Below are positions 22,024 to 31,512 of a DNA stretch of 47,968 nt, in pieces (position 1 is the first letter of the stretch; each line of letters starts with the position of its first letter). The translations under genes and the position numbers were made by a program. The DNA comes from a virus: IMG/VR virus record IMGVR_UViG_3300025703_000009, positions 1 through 47,968 of that record. One strand, written 5' to 3'. Under the pieces are notes generated by a model, which searched no databases, was not told where the DNA came from, and was given only the letters and a program-made list of their open reading frames with translations.

Positions 22024-24549
22024 CTATCGTTTAACAGCACGGAAAATATCCTCCTCAAGGTCGAAGTAAACGATGACTTTATGAATTTCCACCGGGTCGC
22101 CAGTGGCGCTGTTTTTGAAACTGATGTTTATCATGCTTCCCTTTGGTACTGTTGCCGGAAAAGCCATAGCATCGACACTAGCAGTCATTTCACCCACGTC
22201 TATCGGGTCGCCACCGTCAATCCGGATAATAATCTTCGTGCCAGTGGCATTTTTACCATAGATCTTAATACCGTAAAATCTCTTAACCTCTTCGACATCG
22301 AGTGGCGTAATGCTGCGCGCGCCAACCATTTGCATCTGGTCATCACCAATCGCACAATCCATTTGAATAGTTTGGCCGGCATCATCGTCCCCGAGTTCGT
22401 CCACCCAGAAGTTACCGTGTTCATCGAAGAAATGCGGCTGGATATTATTGTTGTATTTATACTCGAGCTGAACCGGCATTTGCGCATCGAACAGCTCTGT
22501 GGTCCAGTTATTAGCTTCGAAGTCATAGAGGATGCGGAGGGTCTTCGTGACTCCACCGAGATTAAACTGGCCCAAGGTGATCTTGAGAATTTTGCCGACA
22601 CATACGGCCGTAGCATTGACAAGTTGCGACTGGGGTACAAGCGCGATGGTCTTTTGGATCCCCATCGAGATAATGGTTTCCGTGCCGGCGGCTTCATTCC
22701 GCGACCAAACATTTCCCTTGGCATCTAACCAAACCATGAAAGTTTGGTAATAACAGATAGTATCGTTGGAAATACAGCCAACATCGTTGTACAACGGCGT
22801 CAGGTTTTGACCATCATACTTGAAAGTCATGTTCTCCGTAAAGATGAAAAGGCGCGAGGCGATTGTACCGACACCGGTGATGTCATTCGTGGCATCCAGG
22901 CTAGGCGGTAATTTTTCCCAGTCAGCATCTTCCGGGTTGCGGTAGTCAGTGTTCCAGTAGTAGGTAAGTTGGCCCTTGCGTCCGGCACCCCAGAGTTCAT
23001 CGCGGTTGCCGATGACATAGCTGAGAAGAATCGTATGTGTCCCAGAGCCCGTAGCCGTGATATCAATTCCGATGCCGGCCTGGGCGTTTGCGAGGCTGCT
23101 AGCGACTTTAATTGTCGTGGGGCTCATGTAGATCGAATAATAGGTTGTACCGACCGCCAGCGGGGCTGGTAGTGTGCCTGTCGAAGCGAATTTGATAGTC
23201 GTGCCCGTAGGGAATTGCGAGGCATCCGATAAAGTAATAATATCTGTCGACGTATTAACGGCCCCTGTTGCAAAATTAAGCTGATAGGGAAGAAAAGTTA
23301 TGGAATCATTCACTTTGTCGACATCCAAAATGGTGATAGTGAACATCTTGTCTTCCGTGCCGGCGGCATAAACATCCAAAACCTGGGTAGGCTTAACATA
23401 TCGAGCCGAATCAACATCGAGTGTCAGGGCTTTTACCCCAGTAGTAGAAGTCAAAAGCTCCATTTCTCCAACCACCAAAACCGTAGCATGTCCTTGATTG
23501 GCTGAAACATTCAAGCGGTAATATCGGTAAGCGGTTGTGTTAGCGATAGGATAAATTCGTTTTTCGCCGACAGCCCAAGAAGGCGCGTTGGTCTGAGTAT
23601 CTAAAACAGTCCAGGCGGAATTATCAGGTGAGCCCTCGAGAGTCCACGTCTTCGGGCCAATCGTTGGATCCGTATCACCAATTCGTAAGCCTACCAAAGA
23701 ATAATAGGTTATCGTTTTACTGTTGCCGGAACCGAAATCATAAGAACACCAACCAGTAGTAGTACCGCTTACGGGCGCCCAACCAAAGTTCTGATCGTCA
23801 TCGAAAAGATGCCATGCATCGTTAGGAGCGCTGTAAATAGTTGAGGCCGCTGCTACGCCGATAGGGGTGGTATTAGAGGTCATGGTTGGGGTGTTATCAA
23901 CCAGAGTAACGGTAGCCGGTACATCGGTTTGGGCCGAACGGGAATAGGCAACTACACCAGTTGGCCCAGAGCTTTTATACAGCCGATCTCGGTAGCGAGT
24001 GCCGCCGATTTGGCAGTTGGCCGCCCACATAGTCCCGCCGTAAGGGATATAAAATCGGGCAAAGGGCGCGAAGTTGAGTTGTCGGGTCAGAGAGACATTA
24101 TGGCTTTGGTCAACGGTGAACGGCGCTCCTATGGTATCTGAGGACTTCTGGTAGCTCGATACCCAAACCTCATTCAGATCATAATTGAAATTCACCTCGG
24201 CTCCCGCCAACATGCCGGTTTGTACGTTTACCCAAGCCAAGCCGATAGGATCCCAACGCCGAAGGTTGGCCGAAGCGTTGCCGGTGATATTGCTGGCCAT
24301 CCAAAGCTCCGCGCCGGTAGGATAGCGGGCCACGTAACCGCCGAGAGCCGGGTTATCTACTGGGCTGGTTGGAATCGCTGGGTAATTGGTCGCGTCATAC
24401 TTCTGTGAGCCTGGACGGCGCACAAATGCTCCCAGGACCTTATCGAACCGGGCGTTGTACGTCTGATCCATTTCATTAGCTTTTCTCAGGTGGGGCGTGG
24501 TGTACTGCTGTAAACCGCCGGAGAATTCAATATAGGGATAATGGGTCAT
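22024..24549 (-). CDS. T7 gp12-like tail nozzle protein with inserted F5/8C domain
   Basis: 841 aa. Repeated beta-propeller-like blades (ELWMASNITG; NEVWVSSYQ; RDELWGAGRKGQLTYYWNT; RLFIFTENMTFKYDG; FMVWLDAKGNVWSRN) fit a podovirus nozzle (tail tubular protein B). Residues about 235-368 form a discoidin F5/8 type C domain (WHLFDDDQNFGWAP ... YYSLVGLRIGD ... GPKTWTLEGSPDNSAW ... AYRYYRLNV), a carbohydrate-binding insertion between blades. It abuts the head-tail connector gene, the order expected for gp11/gp12-type genes. Confidence 0.8.
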   Translation of the reverse strand: MTHYPYIEFSGGLQQYTTPHLRKANEMDQTYNARFDKVLGAFVRRPGSQKYDATNYPAIPTSPVDNPALGGYVARYPTGAELWMASNITGNASANLRRWDPIGLAWVNVQTGMLAGAEVNFNYDLNEVWVSSYQKSSDTIGAPFTVDQSHNVSLTRQLNFAPFARFYIPYGGTMWAANCQIGGTRYRDRLYKSSGPTGVVAYSRSAQTDVPATVTLVDNTPTMTSNTTPIGVAAASTIYSAPNDAWHLFDDDQNFGWAPVSGTTTGWCSYDFGSGNSKTITYYSLVGLRIGDTDPTIGPKTWTLEGSPDNSAWTVLDTQTNAPSWAVGEKRIYPIANTTAYRYYRLNVSANQGHATVLVVGEMELLTSTTGVKALTLDVDSARYVKPTQVLDVYAAGTEDKMFTITILDVDKVNDSITFLPYQLNFATGAVNTSTDIITLSDASQFPTGTTIKFASTGTLPAPLAVGTTYYSIYMSPTTIKVASSLANAQAGIGIDITATGSGTHTILLSYVIGNRDELWGAGRKGQLTYYWNTDYRNPEDADWEKLPPSLDATNDITGVGTIASRLFIFTENMTFKYDGQNLTPLYNDVGCISNDTICYYQTFMVWLDAKGNVWSRNEAAGTETIISMGIQKTIALVPQSQLVNATAVCVGKILKITLGQFNLGGVTKTLRILYDFEANNWTTELFDAQMPVQLEYKYNNNIQPHFFDEHGNFWVDELGDDDAGQTIQMDCAIGDDQMQMVGARSITPLDVEEVKRFYGIKIYGKNATGTKIIIRIDGGDPIDVGEMTASVDAMAFPATVPKGSMINISFKNSATGDPVEIHKVIVYFDLEEDIFRAVKR

Positions 24550-25728
24550 CTACTGCCTATACTTCGGAGCGCCAAATTGCATGTAGCGCTTTTTATCAGC
24601 GCCCATACCAGTTGGGCCGCCGGCCTTGATAGTTTTCTCCCGCTGCAACATGCGGATTTCAGCCTGGTACATCTTATCAAACTCCGCAAATTGAGAGGCC
24701 CACTTAGAGTCATCATCCATCTTACGGAGGTAAAAGGCCCGTTTCAAGCCGTACTGGTAAATCAAGTTGTCGGGGGTTTCGAGTGGGTCTGCCAAGTCTG
24801 TGAACCGGGTGAACTTCTTGTAGTAATGGAAGTTGAAGGCACCGATCCGGGTAACGCGGGCTTGGGGATTGAACAGCATCAGGTTAGCCTCATCATCGAA
24901 GGCGATCTCATTGACGTAATCCGAGGGTAGGAAATGCCGCGACTGCCGGAAGCGCATGGTCGTGATATCAACCTCTTTGGGTTGGTAAGTCAGGGGGTTG
25001 TTGCCGGCATTATACTGATTGACTTCGACAAAATTGATCTTCCAAATATCTGCTGGGAACGGTACGGCCGTATCATTGGTTTCCACGTCCAGGGAAACAT
25101 TCCGCTTCAAGAACCGATATGGCCGCTTGGCTTGCTTATAGAGGTCCTTGCTGATGTTATTCATAATCCCTATAAGGGCTGTCAGGTCGAAAACAATGAA
25201 CTGTTCATCGTTTACTTCGCGGAGGGTTTGGAGGATTGTATCGCCAACCGAGTTGTCCGGGTAACCGGTGAGCTGGATCGGGGGAGACATTTCAGATTCA
25301 ACGCCAGCGATAGAGTCATAAAAGGTGGACTTGTAAAAATATGTGTCCAGGGCGTTCGGGTCATTGTAGACCGTTCTATCGGTTGGGTCATCCCAGTTAA
25401 TATCCGCCGTGGCAATATTCGTGTAGTTACCATTTACCCCCGTACTTGAGCGATAGAAGCGGATTTGATCATACTGTAGGGCGTACACCGGATCATCAGC
25501 GTCATGCGGTAGTAAAGTTGAGCCCACAGTCAGGGTAGTAGTCGTTTTGGCGGATTGAACCACCATTTCGGAGCGTTCGCGGGCTGGGGCACCTATCAGG
25601 ATCCGGCGAGTGTTCGGGAAGTTATTGCTATTTTTTACCTTGAGAGAGGTGGTGGCTGCTGGGAGGGCCGCTGTTAGGTAGGTTTTCTCTAGGTCTTCAA
25701 CTTCGGGATTGTAGATGTAGATGTTCAT
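24550..25728 (-). CDS. head-tail connector / tail adaptor protein
   Basis: 392 aa, directly upstream of the nozzle gene. The N-terminal 170 residues are beta-rich and Fn3-like (DQIRFYRSSTGVNGNYTNIATA); the C-terminal half is helical and Tyr/Arg-rich (YYKKFTRFTDLADPLETPDNLIYQYGLKRAFYL), as in adaptor proteins that bind the portal. Assignment is by order and architecture; a direct family match was not recognised. Confidence 0.65.
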   Translation of the reverse strand: MNIYIYNPEVEDLEKTYLTAALPAATTSLKVKNSNNFPNTRRILIGAPARERSEMVVQSAKTTTTLTVGSTLLPHDADDPVYALQYDQIRFYRSSTGVNGNYTNIATADINWDDPTDRTVYNDPNALDTYFYKSTFYDSIAGVESEMSPPIQLTGYPDNSVGDTILQTLREVNDEQFIVFDLTALIGIMNNISKDLYKQAKRPYRFLKRNVSLDVETNDTAVPFPADIWKINFVEVNQYNAGNNPLTYQPKEVDITTMRFRQSRHFLPSDYVNEIAFDDEANLMLFNPQARVTRIGAFNFHYYKKFTRFTDLADPLETPDNLIYQYGLKRAFYLRKMDDDSKWASQFAEFDKMYQAEIRMLQREKTIKAGGPTGMGADKKRYMQFGAPKYRQ

Positions 25729-25770
25729 GCTCTAATTTAACCTTTTCAGAGACTTATTTGCAATTTATTA

Positions 25771-27288
25771 CTAAAGCGATAGGCGCGGTGCCGCCCTGGT
25801 TTCAGGAGTCATTCGGGGTCGGCTGCTGAAATCATGGTTAGGGACAATCATTAAATTGCCGTTCAGATATACACGGGCATCATCGAAAATGAATACCTGG
25901 TCAGAAAAGAAGATTGTTCGATCTTTAAGGATCGCCTCAACCACAGTGATAGAGTCAGCTAAGTTGTGCTGTAGCGCCCGGCCGGTGCCATCATTAGCGC
26001 CAACTGAATCAGCCCGGCCTAAAACTATTCCTCGGAAAGAGGAATCACTAGTTAGAACCGTATCAGACATTGGTTTGGCTGTTTTGCGAACTACCGCATC
26101 GGCACTTGTAACAGAGTCAGAAAAGGGTTTGGCAATAGATTTAATTATTGCTTCGGCTGGTGTGACAGAATCCGCGATGCCATGCATAACATGGAATAGC
26201 AGGGAATCACTGGTGACTACTGTATCTGAGGCAGTTTGAGTTTTGCCACTACCGAAGGTAATTGATAGACCATCACTTGGAATTACTGAATCACCAAAAT
26301 TCTTGACTGGCTTTTTAACTATGGCGTCCGTAGAGGCCACAGAATCGCTTTGTGGATGTGTGATGGCCCGGACTATCGAATCGCTAGGCGAAACGCTGTC
26401 TGATGGCTTCTTCGTGACTTTGTTGACCCATGAATCATTGGGCACTACGTTGTCAGTTGGATTCATCGTATATTTGCGAATACTGGAATCACTTGAGGCC
26501 ACTGAATCACCAAAATTCTTGACTGGCTTTTTAACTATGGCGTCCGCTGGGGTGACGGAATCAGATAATGGATGACCAACTGCTTTACTAATAACACTAT
26601 CAAAGGTATTCGCTGTATCTGTCAAAATTTTGGTCGCAATTTTTATAAAATTTGTGCCGTCTGTAATAGTGATGTCATCAAACCAAGCGTCCATGATAAG
26701 GGTGGCTGAACCGTCATTCCCCGTAACACGCGGTATTACAGCTATAAAAGCTGTCGTGGAGGCTGTAGTAAATGTCCTAGTATATAGGGTCCAACCAGTG
26801 GTGGTTAATATAGGGCTGCCAGCGTTGGCTGAACCCAGAGTTACGCCGTCAGCTTGGACCTCCCGAAAAAGTATGGCTGCACCCGAAAAAGCGCTTCCAC
26901 TATTAAGTTGTGTTTTTACAGCACATGTAACAGTATATTTAGTATTTGGTTTGATTGGTACTGCATATTGGGGTGTTTTACTAGCACTTAGAAGGGGTAG
27001 TAGGCCGCATTGTATTTGAGAACCTGTGGCTAGGGTAGATAATTTTAAAGAATTAACACCTGAGTTCGAGGTTGAAGAATCAAATCTAGCTGTTGCAGAG
27101 CCAGCCATAACGAAAGTTGACCAGCCATACATATCATTGGTTGTTGAGCCGGCGGCCGTACCGTCAATCCATCGTTGATTAGTATTTGTAGCCGCCACAA
27201 AACTAGGAGCTGCTTCAAAATCACTATTGCGAATAAGAAGTTCAGTTGGATAAACCGCATCTGCCAGATTGAGAATGAGTACTGCCAT
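25771..27288 (-). CDS. tail fibre: carbohydrate-binding module plus 18-residue repeats
   Basis: Residues about 15-215 resemble a CBM4/9-type jelly roll (ELLIRNSDFEAAP; WSTFVMAGSATARFD; YAVPIKPNTKYTVTCAVKT; DAWFDDITITDG). From 221 to 478 there are about 14 copies of an 18-residue unit with consensus xSDSVxxSDAIVRKxxKP, two of them enlarged by 1-3 residues. The C-terminus is short and basic. Repeat rods plus a sugar-binding domain indicate a receptor-binding fibre. Confidence 0.75.
   Translation of the reverse strand: MAVLILNLADAVYPTELLIRNSDFEAAPSFVAATNTNQRWIDGTAAGSTTNDMYGWSTFVMAGSATARFDSSTSNSGVNSLKLSTLATGSQIQCGLLPLLSASKTPQYAVPIKPNTKYTVTCAVKTQLNSGSAFSGAAILFREVQADGVTLGSANAGSPILTTTGWTLYTRTFTTASTTAFIAVIPRVTGNDGSATLIMDAWFDDITITDGTNFIKIATKILTDTANTFDSVISKAVGHPLSDSVTPADAIVKKPVKNFGDSVASSDSSIRKYTMNPTDNVVPNDSWVNKVTKKPSDSVSPSDSIVRAITHPQSDSVASTDAIVKKPVKNFGDSVIPSDGLSITFGSGKTQTASDTVVTSDSLLFHVMHGIADSVTPAEAIIKSIAKPFSDSVTSADAVVRKTAKPMSDTVLTSDSSFRGIVLGRADSVGANDGTGRALQHNLADSITVVEAILKDRTIFFSDQVFIFDDARVYLNGNLMIVPNHDFSSRPRMTPETRAAPRLSL
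25855..26628 (-). repeat. 54-bp tandem coding repeats in the fibre gene
   Basis: About 14 diverged 54-bp units encode the 18-residue repeats. Two segments, 26285-26330 and 26501-26546, are identical over 46 bp and lie exactly four units (216 bp) apart, pointing to recent duplication or gene conversion within the array. Confidence 0.85.
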
Positions 27289-27298
27289 TTCTGGCCTC

Positions 27299-27754
27299 CT
27301 AACTAATCGTTAGGGTCCAGATAATCGAAAGTGTGTCGCTTGCACCTTTGTTAATCGTTGAAAACGAAGAATATGTGTACATATTACCAACGCTGGCAGC
27401 ATCAAATATACCAGCCTCAGTAATAGCACCAGTACCAACTCCGGCGGCGTAGTCGCCTTGCATGGTCACGACATTGGTTGAACGGGTTTTGCTAGTTAAA
27501 GCTACTCGAACCAGCTCGGTTGCCAGAGCAGTTGTACCACCCGTACCTGTACCAACAGCCATCCAGCCGGGTTTACTAAGGGTTGGAGAAGCTAAAAGTT
27601 GATCGGCGATGGCGTTTTTACCAGCAGCCTCAACAGTATTGTGAATTGCCTCCCGCTGTTTTATCTTGCCGTTTTTATCTCTAAGAATAAATTCAACATT
27701 ATATTTCAGGTGAGCTGAATCAGCATTAACATCAGATTGAATATTTTTACGCAT
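27299..27754 (-). CDS. tail/fibre-associated protein, 151 aa
   Basis: ATG 27754 is chosen because GGGAG lies just upstream; an in-frame ATG at 27811 lies inside the previous gene. The product has a beta-rich body with Gly/Thr loops (GWMAVGTGTGGTTALATELVR ... GAITEAGIFDAASVG) reminiscent of short phage tail-fibre collar domains. 8-base overlap with the upstream gene. Confidence 0.65.
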   Translation of the reverse strand: MRKNIQSDVNADSAHLKYNVEFILRDKNGKIKQREAIHNTVEAAGKNAIADQLLASPTLSKPGWMAVGTGTGGTTALATELVRVALTSKTRSTNVVTMQGDYAAGVGTGAITEAGIFDAASVGNMYTYSSFSTINKGASDTLSIIWTLTIS

Positions 27755-27962
27755 CTTCTTCTCCCTTGTCGCGGACGAGACCGCCTTCTTTTGCTTTTGC
27801 GGCTGCATCATCTTCTAACTCGATGATAGCACCTGGACTGTACTGAACTTCATTGTGGAAATAACCATCTTCGGCAATTACAATATATTCGGATCGATTA
27901 TGCTTTTCAGCCTTATCTGTGCTGTTTGCTTCATCATTGATATTGAGTCTGTGGTCAGTCAT
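27747..27962 (-). CDS. small acidic protein, 71 aa
   Basis: ATG 27962 (MTDHRLNINDEAN) gives a compact acidic protein after the tailspike stop; the longer form from 28043 would overlap the tailspike. The motif YIVIAEDGYFHNEVQYSPGAIIELEDD resembles short beta-domain head or tail accessory proteins. Weak Shine-Dalgarno. Confidence 0.55.
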   Translation of the reverse strand: MTDHRLNINDEANSTDKAEKHNRSEYIVIAEDGYFHNEVQYSPGAIIELEDDAAAKAKEGGLVRDKGEEDA

Positions 27963-28006
27963 TGATTTAATCTTTGCATACTTTATTTTAAAAAACAAGC
28001 AATTTT

Positions 28007-29647
28007 CTAGCCATTTGCAATTGTATCTCGAATTGCTACCCATTGAGGTTTATGTCTTCCATCTGTATAGACAAGCCCATAATTATCAACTGCGGTGCTT
28101 GGGGAATTGGCGGCATCGATATCTGTATAAAAAAACAGTGGTCCAGCATAAGGTAATGAACGTACATACCTAATGGCTTGTTGGGCCAGTAGTGCTTGGG
28201 TCGCAATATCTACGGCACCAGCGGCGGTGCCATTATAATTACCATATTCTGTAAACCAGATTTTCTTATTGCCATCTCCGTTAGCAACCATGGTTTGATA
28301 AAGTGAAGTAACCAAAGTACTATTTAGACCATATACATGAAAATTGGCGGCATCGAAGTACCCAGGACCTATAGCAGTATATATGGCCTGTAGGCAAGTA
28401 TTTGCATTTTGGTGAGTGCCGTCTGTAGTAGTTACGTTTCCTATACCCCCTAACAGTACGGTTACGGCAGGGTTGGCGGCTTTTATGGCAATATAAGTAG
28501 ATTTCAGAAGTGTTGCATAACTAGCGGTATTAAAATTAAACCAGCCCCAGCCGGTCGGTTCATTAGGCTCATTTATAATCTCATAAGTATTTACTCCCTG
28601 AGAAGCATATCTATTCACGGCGGCGACTGCAAAATTAACAAAATTCTGATAATACTGGCTCTGCAAAACTCCGGCAGATAGAGCCCATGATGGTGGCCCA
28701 GAAAATGTTGCTAGTATATTAACGCCCGGGGAGGCGGCGATAATAGCATCCAATATGGTCCAGTCATAGGTTCCTTGTGAAGATTCTACTGTTGCCCAGG
28801 AGAAATCACATCTAGCCCAGCCAAGATTAGCAGCCAACAAATCAGTATATGCTGAACTTGAGGTTTGTTGATGCATATTAACACCAAAGTTCTGAGGGTC
28901 AGGTGCGCTCCGTACTAAATTACGAGGTGGTGACCAAATAGTACCGTATTGAATTGATCCATTATTGCCATTACCACTAACATCTCCTACTACGCTACCC
29001 GTCTCTTCGGTAGTAGGCCAATCTAAAATGGGCGAAAAAGTTGCTGTATTATTATAGCGTTGTGATACCTGAGATGAAGTTAAAGCACTGCTATAAATTT
29101 TAAGGGCTCCCAGATTGCCCGTAAATGCATTGCCTATACTTGTACGCTCAAATACACCCAATGCAGTTTGGTTAACCGTGAAAGTCCCGGTCGGAGAATA
29201 ATTAAAATTGGTACTATCCAATACTCCATCTATGTATAAGGCAACAGTACCAGCGCCGTCATCAGTGAAGATTAATTGATGTAATCTTCCGTCTAAACAA
29301 TTAGTGGCAGATGTCTTGGCTGATAATAAAGCTGTGCCAGCATCATTATGTAAATCTATTTGCAGTTTTTGGGCAGGAGATGCAGCCGCATATATTCTAA
29401 AAAATGGGGCTCCACTACTACTACCATTGCTAAATAGTGTTGAAAATTGAGCTTGAGGTAATCCCTTAAATAATAATTCGATTGAATAAGGAGAACCTAA
29501 AACTACACCTTTGGCGACTGGTAGAAGAACTCCGCTTGTTCCAGCGTTTCCATTAAAAACCAAGTTACTACCAATATTACGCCTGTTATTGGCCGATCCT
29601 CGCCCAGAAGCCGATCCTCGCCCAGAAGCTCCACTACGAAGTCCCAT
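28007..29647 (-). CDS. glycoside-hydrolase tailspike (LamG + TIM-barrel)
   Basis: 546 aa. The N-terminus holds an 18-bp DNA tandem repeat (29593-29628) coding GRGSAS twice. A LamG/concanavalin-like sandwich (about 30-200, SIELLFKG ... LHQLIFTDDGAGTVALYIDG) follows, then a TIM-barrel glycosidase (about 250-546). The acid/base E360 sits in YEIINEPNEP and the nucleophile E467 in IWFTEYGNY, the clan GH-A signature (GH5/GH39-like), so the enzyme should be active. It probably degrades host capsule or wall polysaccharide during adsorption. Confidence 0.85.
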   Translation of the reverse strand: MGLRSGASGRGSASGRGSANNRRNIGSNLVFNGNAGTSGVLLPVAKGVVLGSPYSIELLFKGLPQAQFSTLFSNGSSSGAPFFRIYAAASPAQKLQIDLHNDAGTALLSAKTSATNCLDGRLHQLIFTDDGAGTVALYIDGVLDSTNFNYSPTGTFTVNQTALGVFERTSIGNAFTGNLGALKIYSSALTSSQVSQRYNNTATFSPILDWPTTEETGSVVGDVSGNGNNGSIQYGTIWSPPRNLVRSAPDPQNFGVNMHQQTSSSAYTDLLAANLGWARCDFSWATVESSQGTYDWTILDAIIAASPGVNILATFSGPPSWALSAGVLQSQYYQNFVNFAVAAVNRYASQGVNTYEIINEPNEPTGWGWFNFNTASYATLLKSTYIAIKAANPAVTVLLGGIGNVTTTDGTHQNANTCLQAIYTAIGPGYFDAANFHVYGLNSTLVTSLYQTMVANGDGNKKIWFTEYGNYNGTAAGAVDIATQALLAQQAIRYVRSLPYAGPLFFYTDIDAANSPSTAVDNYGLVYTDGRHKPQWVAIRDTIANG

Positions 29648-29656
29648 AGAAACCCC

Positions 29657-30835
29657 CTACTTTTGTGTACCTGATCGTACAAAGAATGTAACGTCAATCG
29701 TACCACCTGTTATAACATAACCACCAGTAGCAACATTGGCAGGATATTTATAAAAATTGCCAACTACAGGTGTGATAGTACCTCCTAAGTAACCTGATCC
29801 TGATGCTGTATTATCAGCAATCCTTACTGTGCCGGCGGTAGAACTGTTGACAAAAAATCCATGGATAGTACCAGGAGCTGAAAGGATCTGGCCGGAGCCT
29901 GTGAGGTTTACTGGAGTCCAGCCTTTCTCATAAGACGAAGTAGCATCATTAATAATATCTAGCTGTTGCAGCCACTTAACCCCAAAGCCATGAAGGGTAG
30001 AATCCCAAACATCAGCGAATATCTTGATCAGGCCGCGGAGTTTGGCGGAGATCGTACCATTGGCATCCGAGACTACAGCGGCATCAGCGATAGTTCCTTC
30101 TACGGTATTAAGGTTAGTGGTATTCGTGGTGTTGGTTGTGAAGCTTGCGGAAAGGCCCTTGAGAACCGATATGATACTGCCGTTCCCAGAACTGTAAGCA
30201 GAGTCGCCTACGGCGCCCGTCGCGGTAGCGATATTGTCCAGGTCGGTCTTGGAAGCGCCCGTGTCGCTCGTGAGCCTACGGAGCTTGGCGGAGATCGTAC
30301 CTACGGCGCCGGCCGAAACGATAGCGTCATTGACTGAGCCCTCAACCACATTGGCCCCGTCAGCCGTAGTAGTCGCGGAAGTGCCGCTGCCGGCATCAGC
30401 GCTCGGGCCGAACGGCAAGTAATAGAGGTCGAACTGGACCTGGCCAGAAGTCGTGTCAGCTCCGGCGAAGGTGATAATAATTTCCTGGCCAGCCAGGAGG
30501 GTATAAAACGGTGTGGCGTTTGGAACAGTAGGGGCTGTCAGGGTGCCAGTCTTGTCTACCAAGATATTATTGGCGAAGGAAACGCTGTTCGTGGCTGGGA
30601 TCAGGGCGCCAGTCGCGCCGGCGATACCTACGGCGATGGTTGCGCTGGCTCCAACCGGTAAAACTACACCCTTAGCGACTATCGCATAGAGACCGTCTTC
30701 CTCGACTTTAAACAAGGCTTCGTTGCTGCCATTTTGGCCGTTGCCGGTAGTACCGTCAAGGGTGATAGTACGGGCCTTAATGTGGGCGACATCGAGTCCT
30801 GGGTCACTGAGATTTAGTATATTTGAGCGGGTCAT
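29657..30835 (-). CDS. tail fibre protein, 392 aa
   Basis: Beta-rich, Gly/Thr/Ser/Ala-rich. A middle region with two related segments (EGSVNDAIVSAGAVGTISAKLRRL and EGTIADAAVVSDANGTISAKLRGL) reveals an internal duplication. The C-terminal 120 residues form a probable trimeric beta domain. Located with the tailspike and repeat fibre, so one of at least three receptor-binding components. Confidence 0.7.
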   Translation of the reverse strand: MTRSNILNLSDPGLDVAHIKARTITLDGTTGNGQNGSNEALFKVEEDGLYAIVAKGVVLPVGASATIAVGIAGATGALIPATNSVSFANNILVDKTGTLTAPTVPNATPFYTLLAGQEIIITFAGADTTSGQVQFDLYYLPFGPSADAGSGTSATTTADGANVVEGSVNDAIVSAGAVGTISAKLRRLTSDTGASKTDLDNIATATGAVGDSAYSSGNGSIISVLKGLSASFTTNTTNTTNLNTVEGTIADAAVVSDANGTISAKLRGLIKIFADVWDSTLHGFGVKWLQQLDIINDATSSYEKGWTPVNLTGSGQILSAPGTIHGFFVNSSTAGTVRIADNTASGSGYLGGTITPVVGNFYKYPANVATGGYVITGGTIDVTFFVRSGTQK

Positions 30836-30874
30836 ATATGTTTAGTATCCTTAAAGGCTTGGCAAAAAGCAAGC

Positions 30875-31066
30875 CTATTTCTTTTTGCGGGAGCCGTGGT
30901 AATTTTTCATGCCAGGAGCGGTTTTAGCCTTGCGGGCCAGGTTGCCGATCACGCCGCCGGGAACGCCGCGGGCCTTGAGTTGGGCCGAGCGGCCGCCGTA
31001 GCCTAATTTGTTGGATTTACCCTTGTAAGAACCACTTTTTTTGATGCCGGATGATCGTTTTGCCAT
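30875..31066 (-). CDS. small highly basic protein, 63 aa
   Basis: Starts MAKRSSGIKKSGSYKGK and is rich in Lys/Gly/Arg/Ser throughout, with RBS AAGGAGAATC. Likely binds DNA or the inner capsid; it sits between fibre and capsid genes. No family recognised. Confidence 0.65.
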   Translation of the reverse strand: MAKRSSGIKKSGSYKGKSNKLGYGGRSAQLKARGVPGGVIGNLARKAKTAPGMKNYHGSRKKK

Positions 31067-31090
31067 AATGATTCTCCTTAAATTTTAATC

Positions 31091-31447
31091 TTATACAAAA
31101 TCCTCTGACTCGTCAATAATCTGCCGGTGAACCCATTTATCGGTGGTTCGAGCATCGAAATCAATGTCTTCGTACTCCGCACCAGTCGTGTTATAGCGGA
31201 CATGCGCATCGTAATAGGCTTGGTTAGCTAGGGGTTTCAGGTGAAAAAATGAGACTTCGGACATCGGATCGTTTATGCCACCGTGAAAAGGGTTGGCGCC
31301 AACCAGCGGAACCGCCGTGTAGGGATCAGAGCCCAGGTTGTACAGCGCCGCGACCTCATCGGCTGTGTAGGTCTCCACGGAGCCGTCATCCAGCGTGATA
31401 GTGCCGTAGTAAACGGCCCATTTTGGTGGTTGAGGATAGTCAGGCAT
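31091..31447 (-). CDS. hypothetical structural-region protein, 118 aa
   Basis: Acidic and Tyr-rich (AVYYGTITLDDGSVETYTADEVAALY). It begins immediately after the T-tract of the terminator at 31462-31484, so its expression depends on readthrough or its own promoter. Function unknown; possibly a head-completion or minor capsid subunit. Confidence 0.65.
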   Translation of the reverse strand: MPDYPQPPKWAVYYGTITLDDGSVETYTADEVAALYNLGSDPYTAVPLVGANPFHGGINDPMSEVSFFHLKPLANQAYYDAHVRYNTTGAEYEDIDFDARTTDKWVHRQIIDESEDFV

Positions 31448-31461
31448 AGCCTCATTGTAAC

Positions 31462-31484
31462 AAAAAAGGCCCCGAAGGGCCTTT
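31462..31484 (-). terminator. intrinsic terminator after the capsid gene
   Basis: Minus-strand AAAGGCCC-TTCG-GGGCCTTTTTT: a perfect stem with a UUCG loop and six terminal Us, 28 bases after the capsid stop. It should reduce transcription into the tail genes and help keep capsid in excess. Confidence 0.9.
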
Positions 31485-31512
31485 CTTGCTTTGGAATGCT
31501 GTGGTGGACAGT

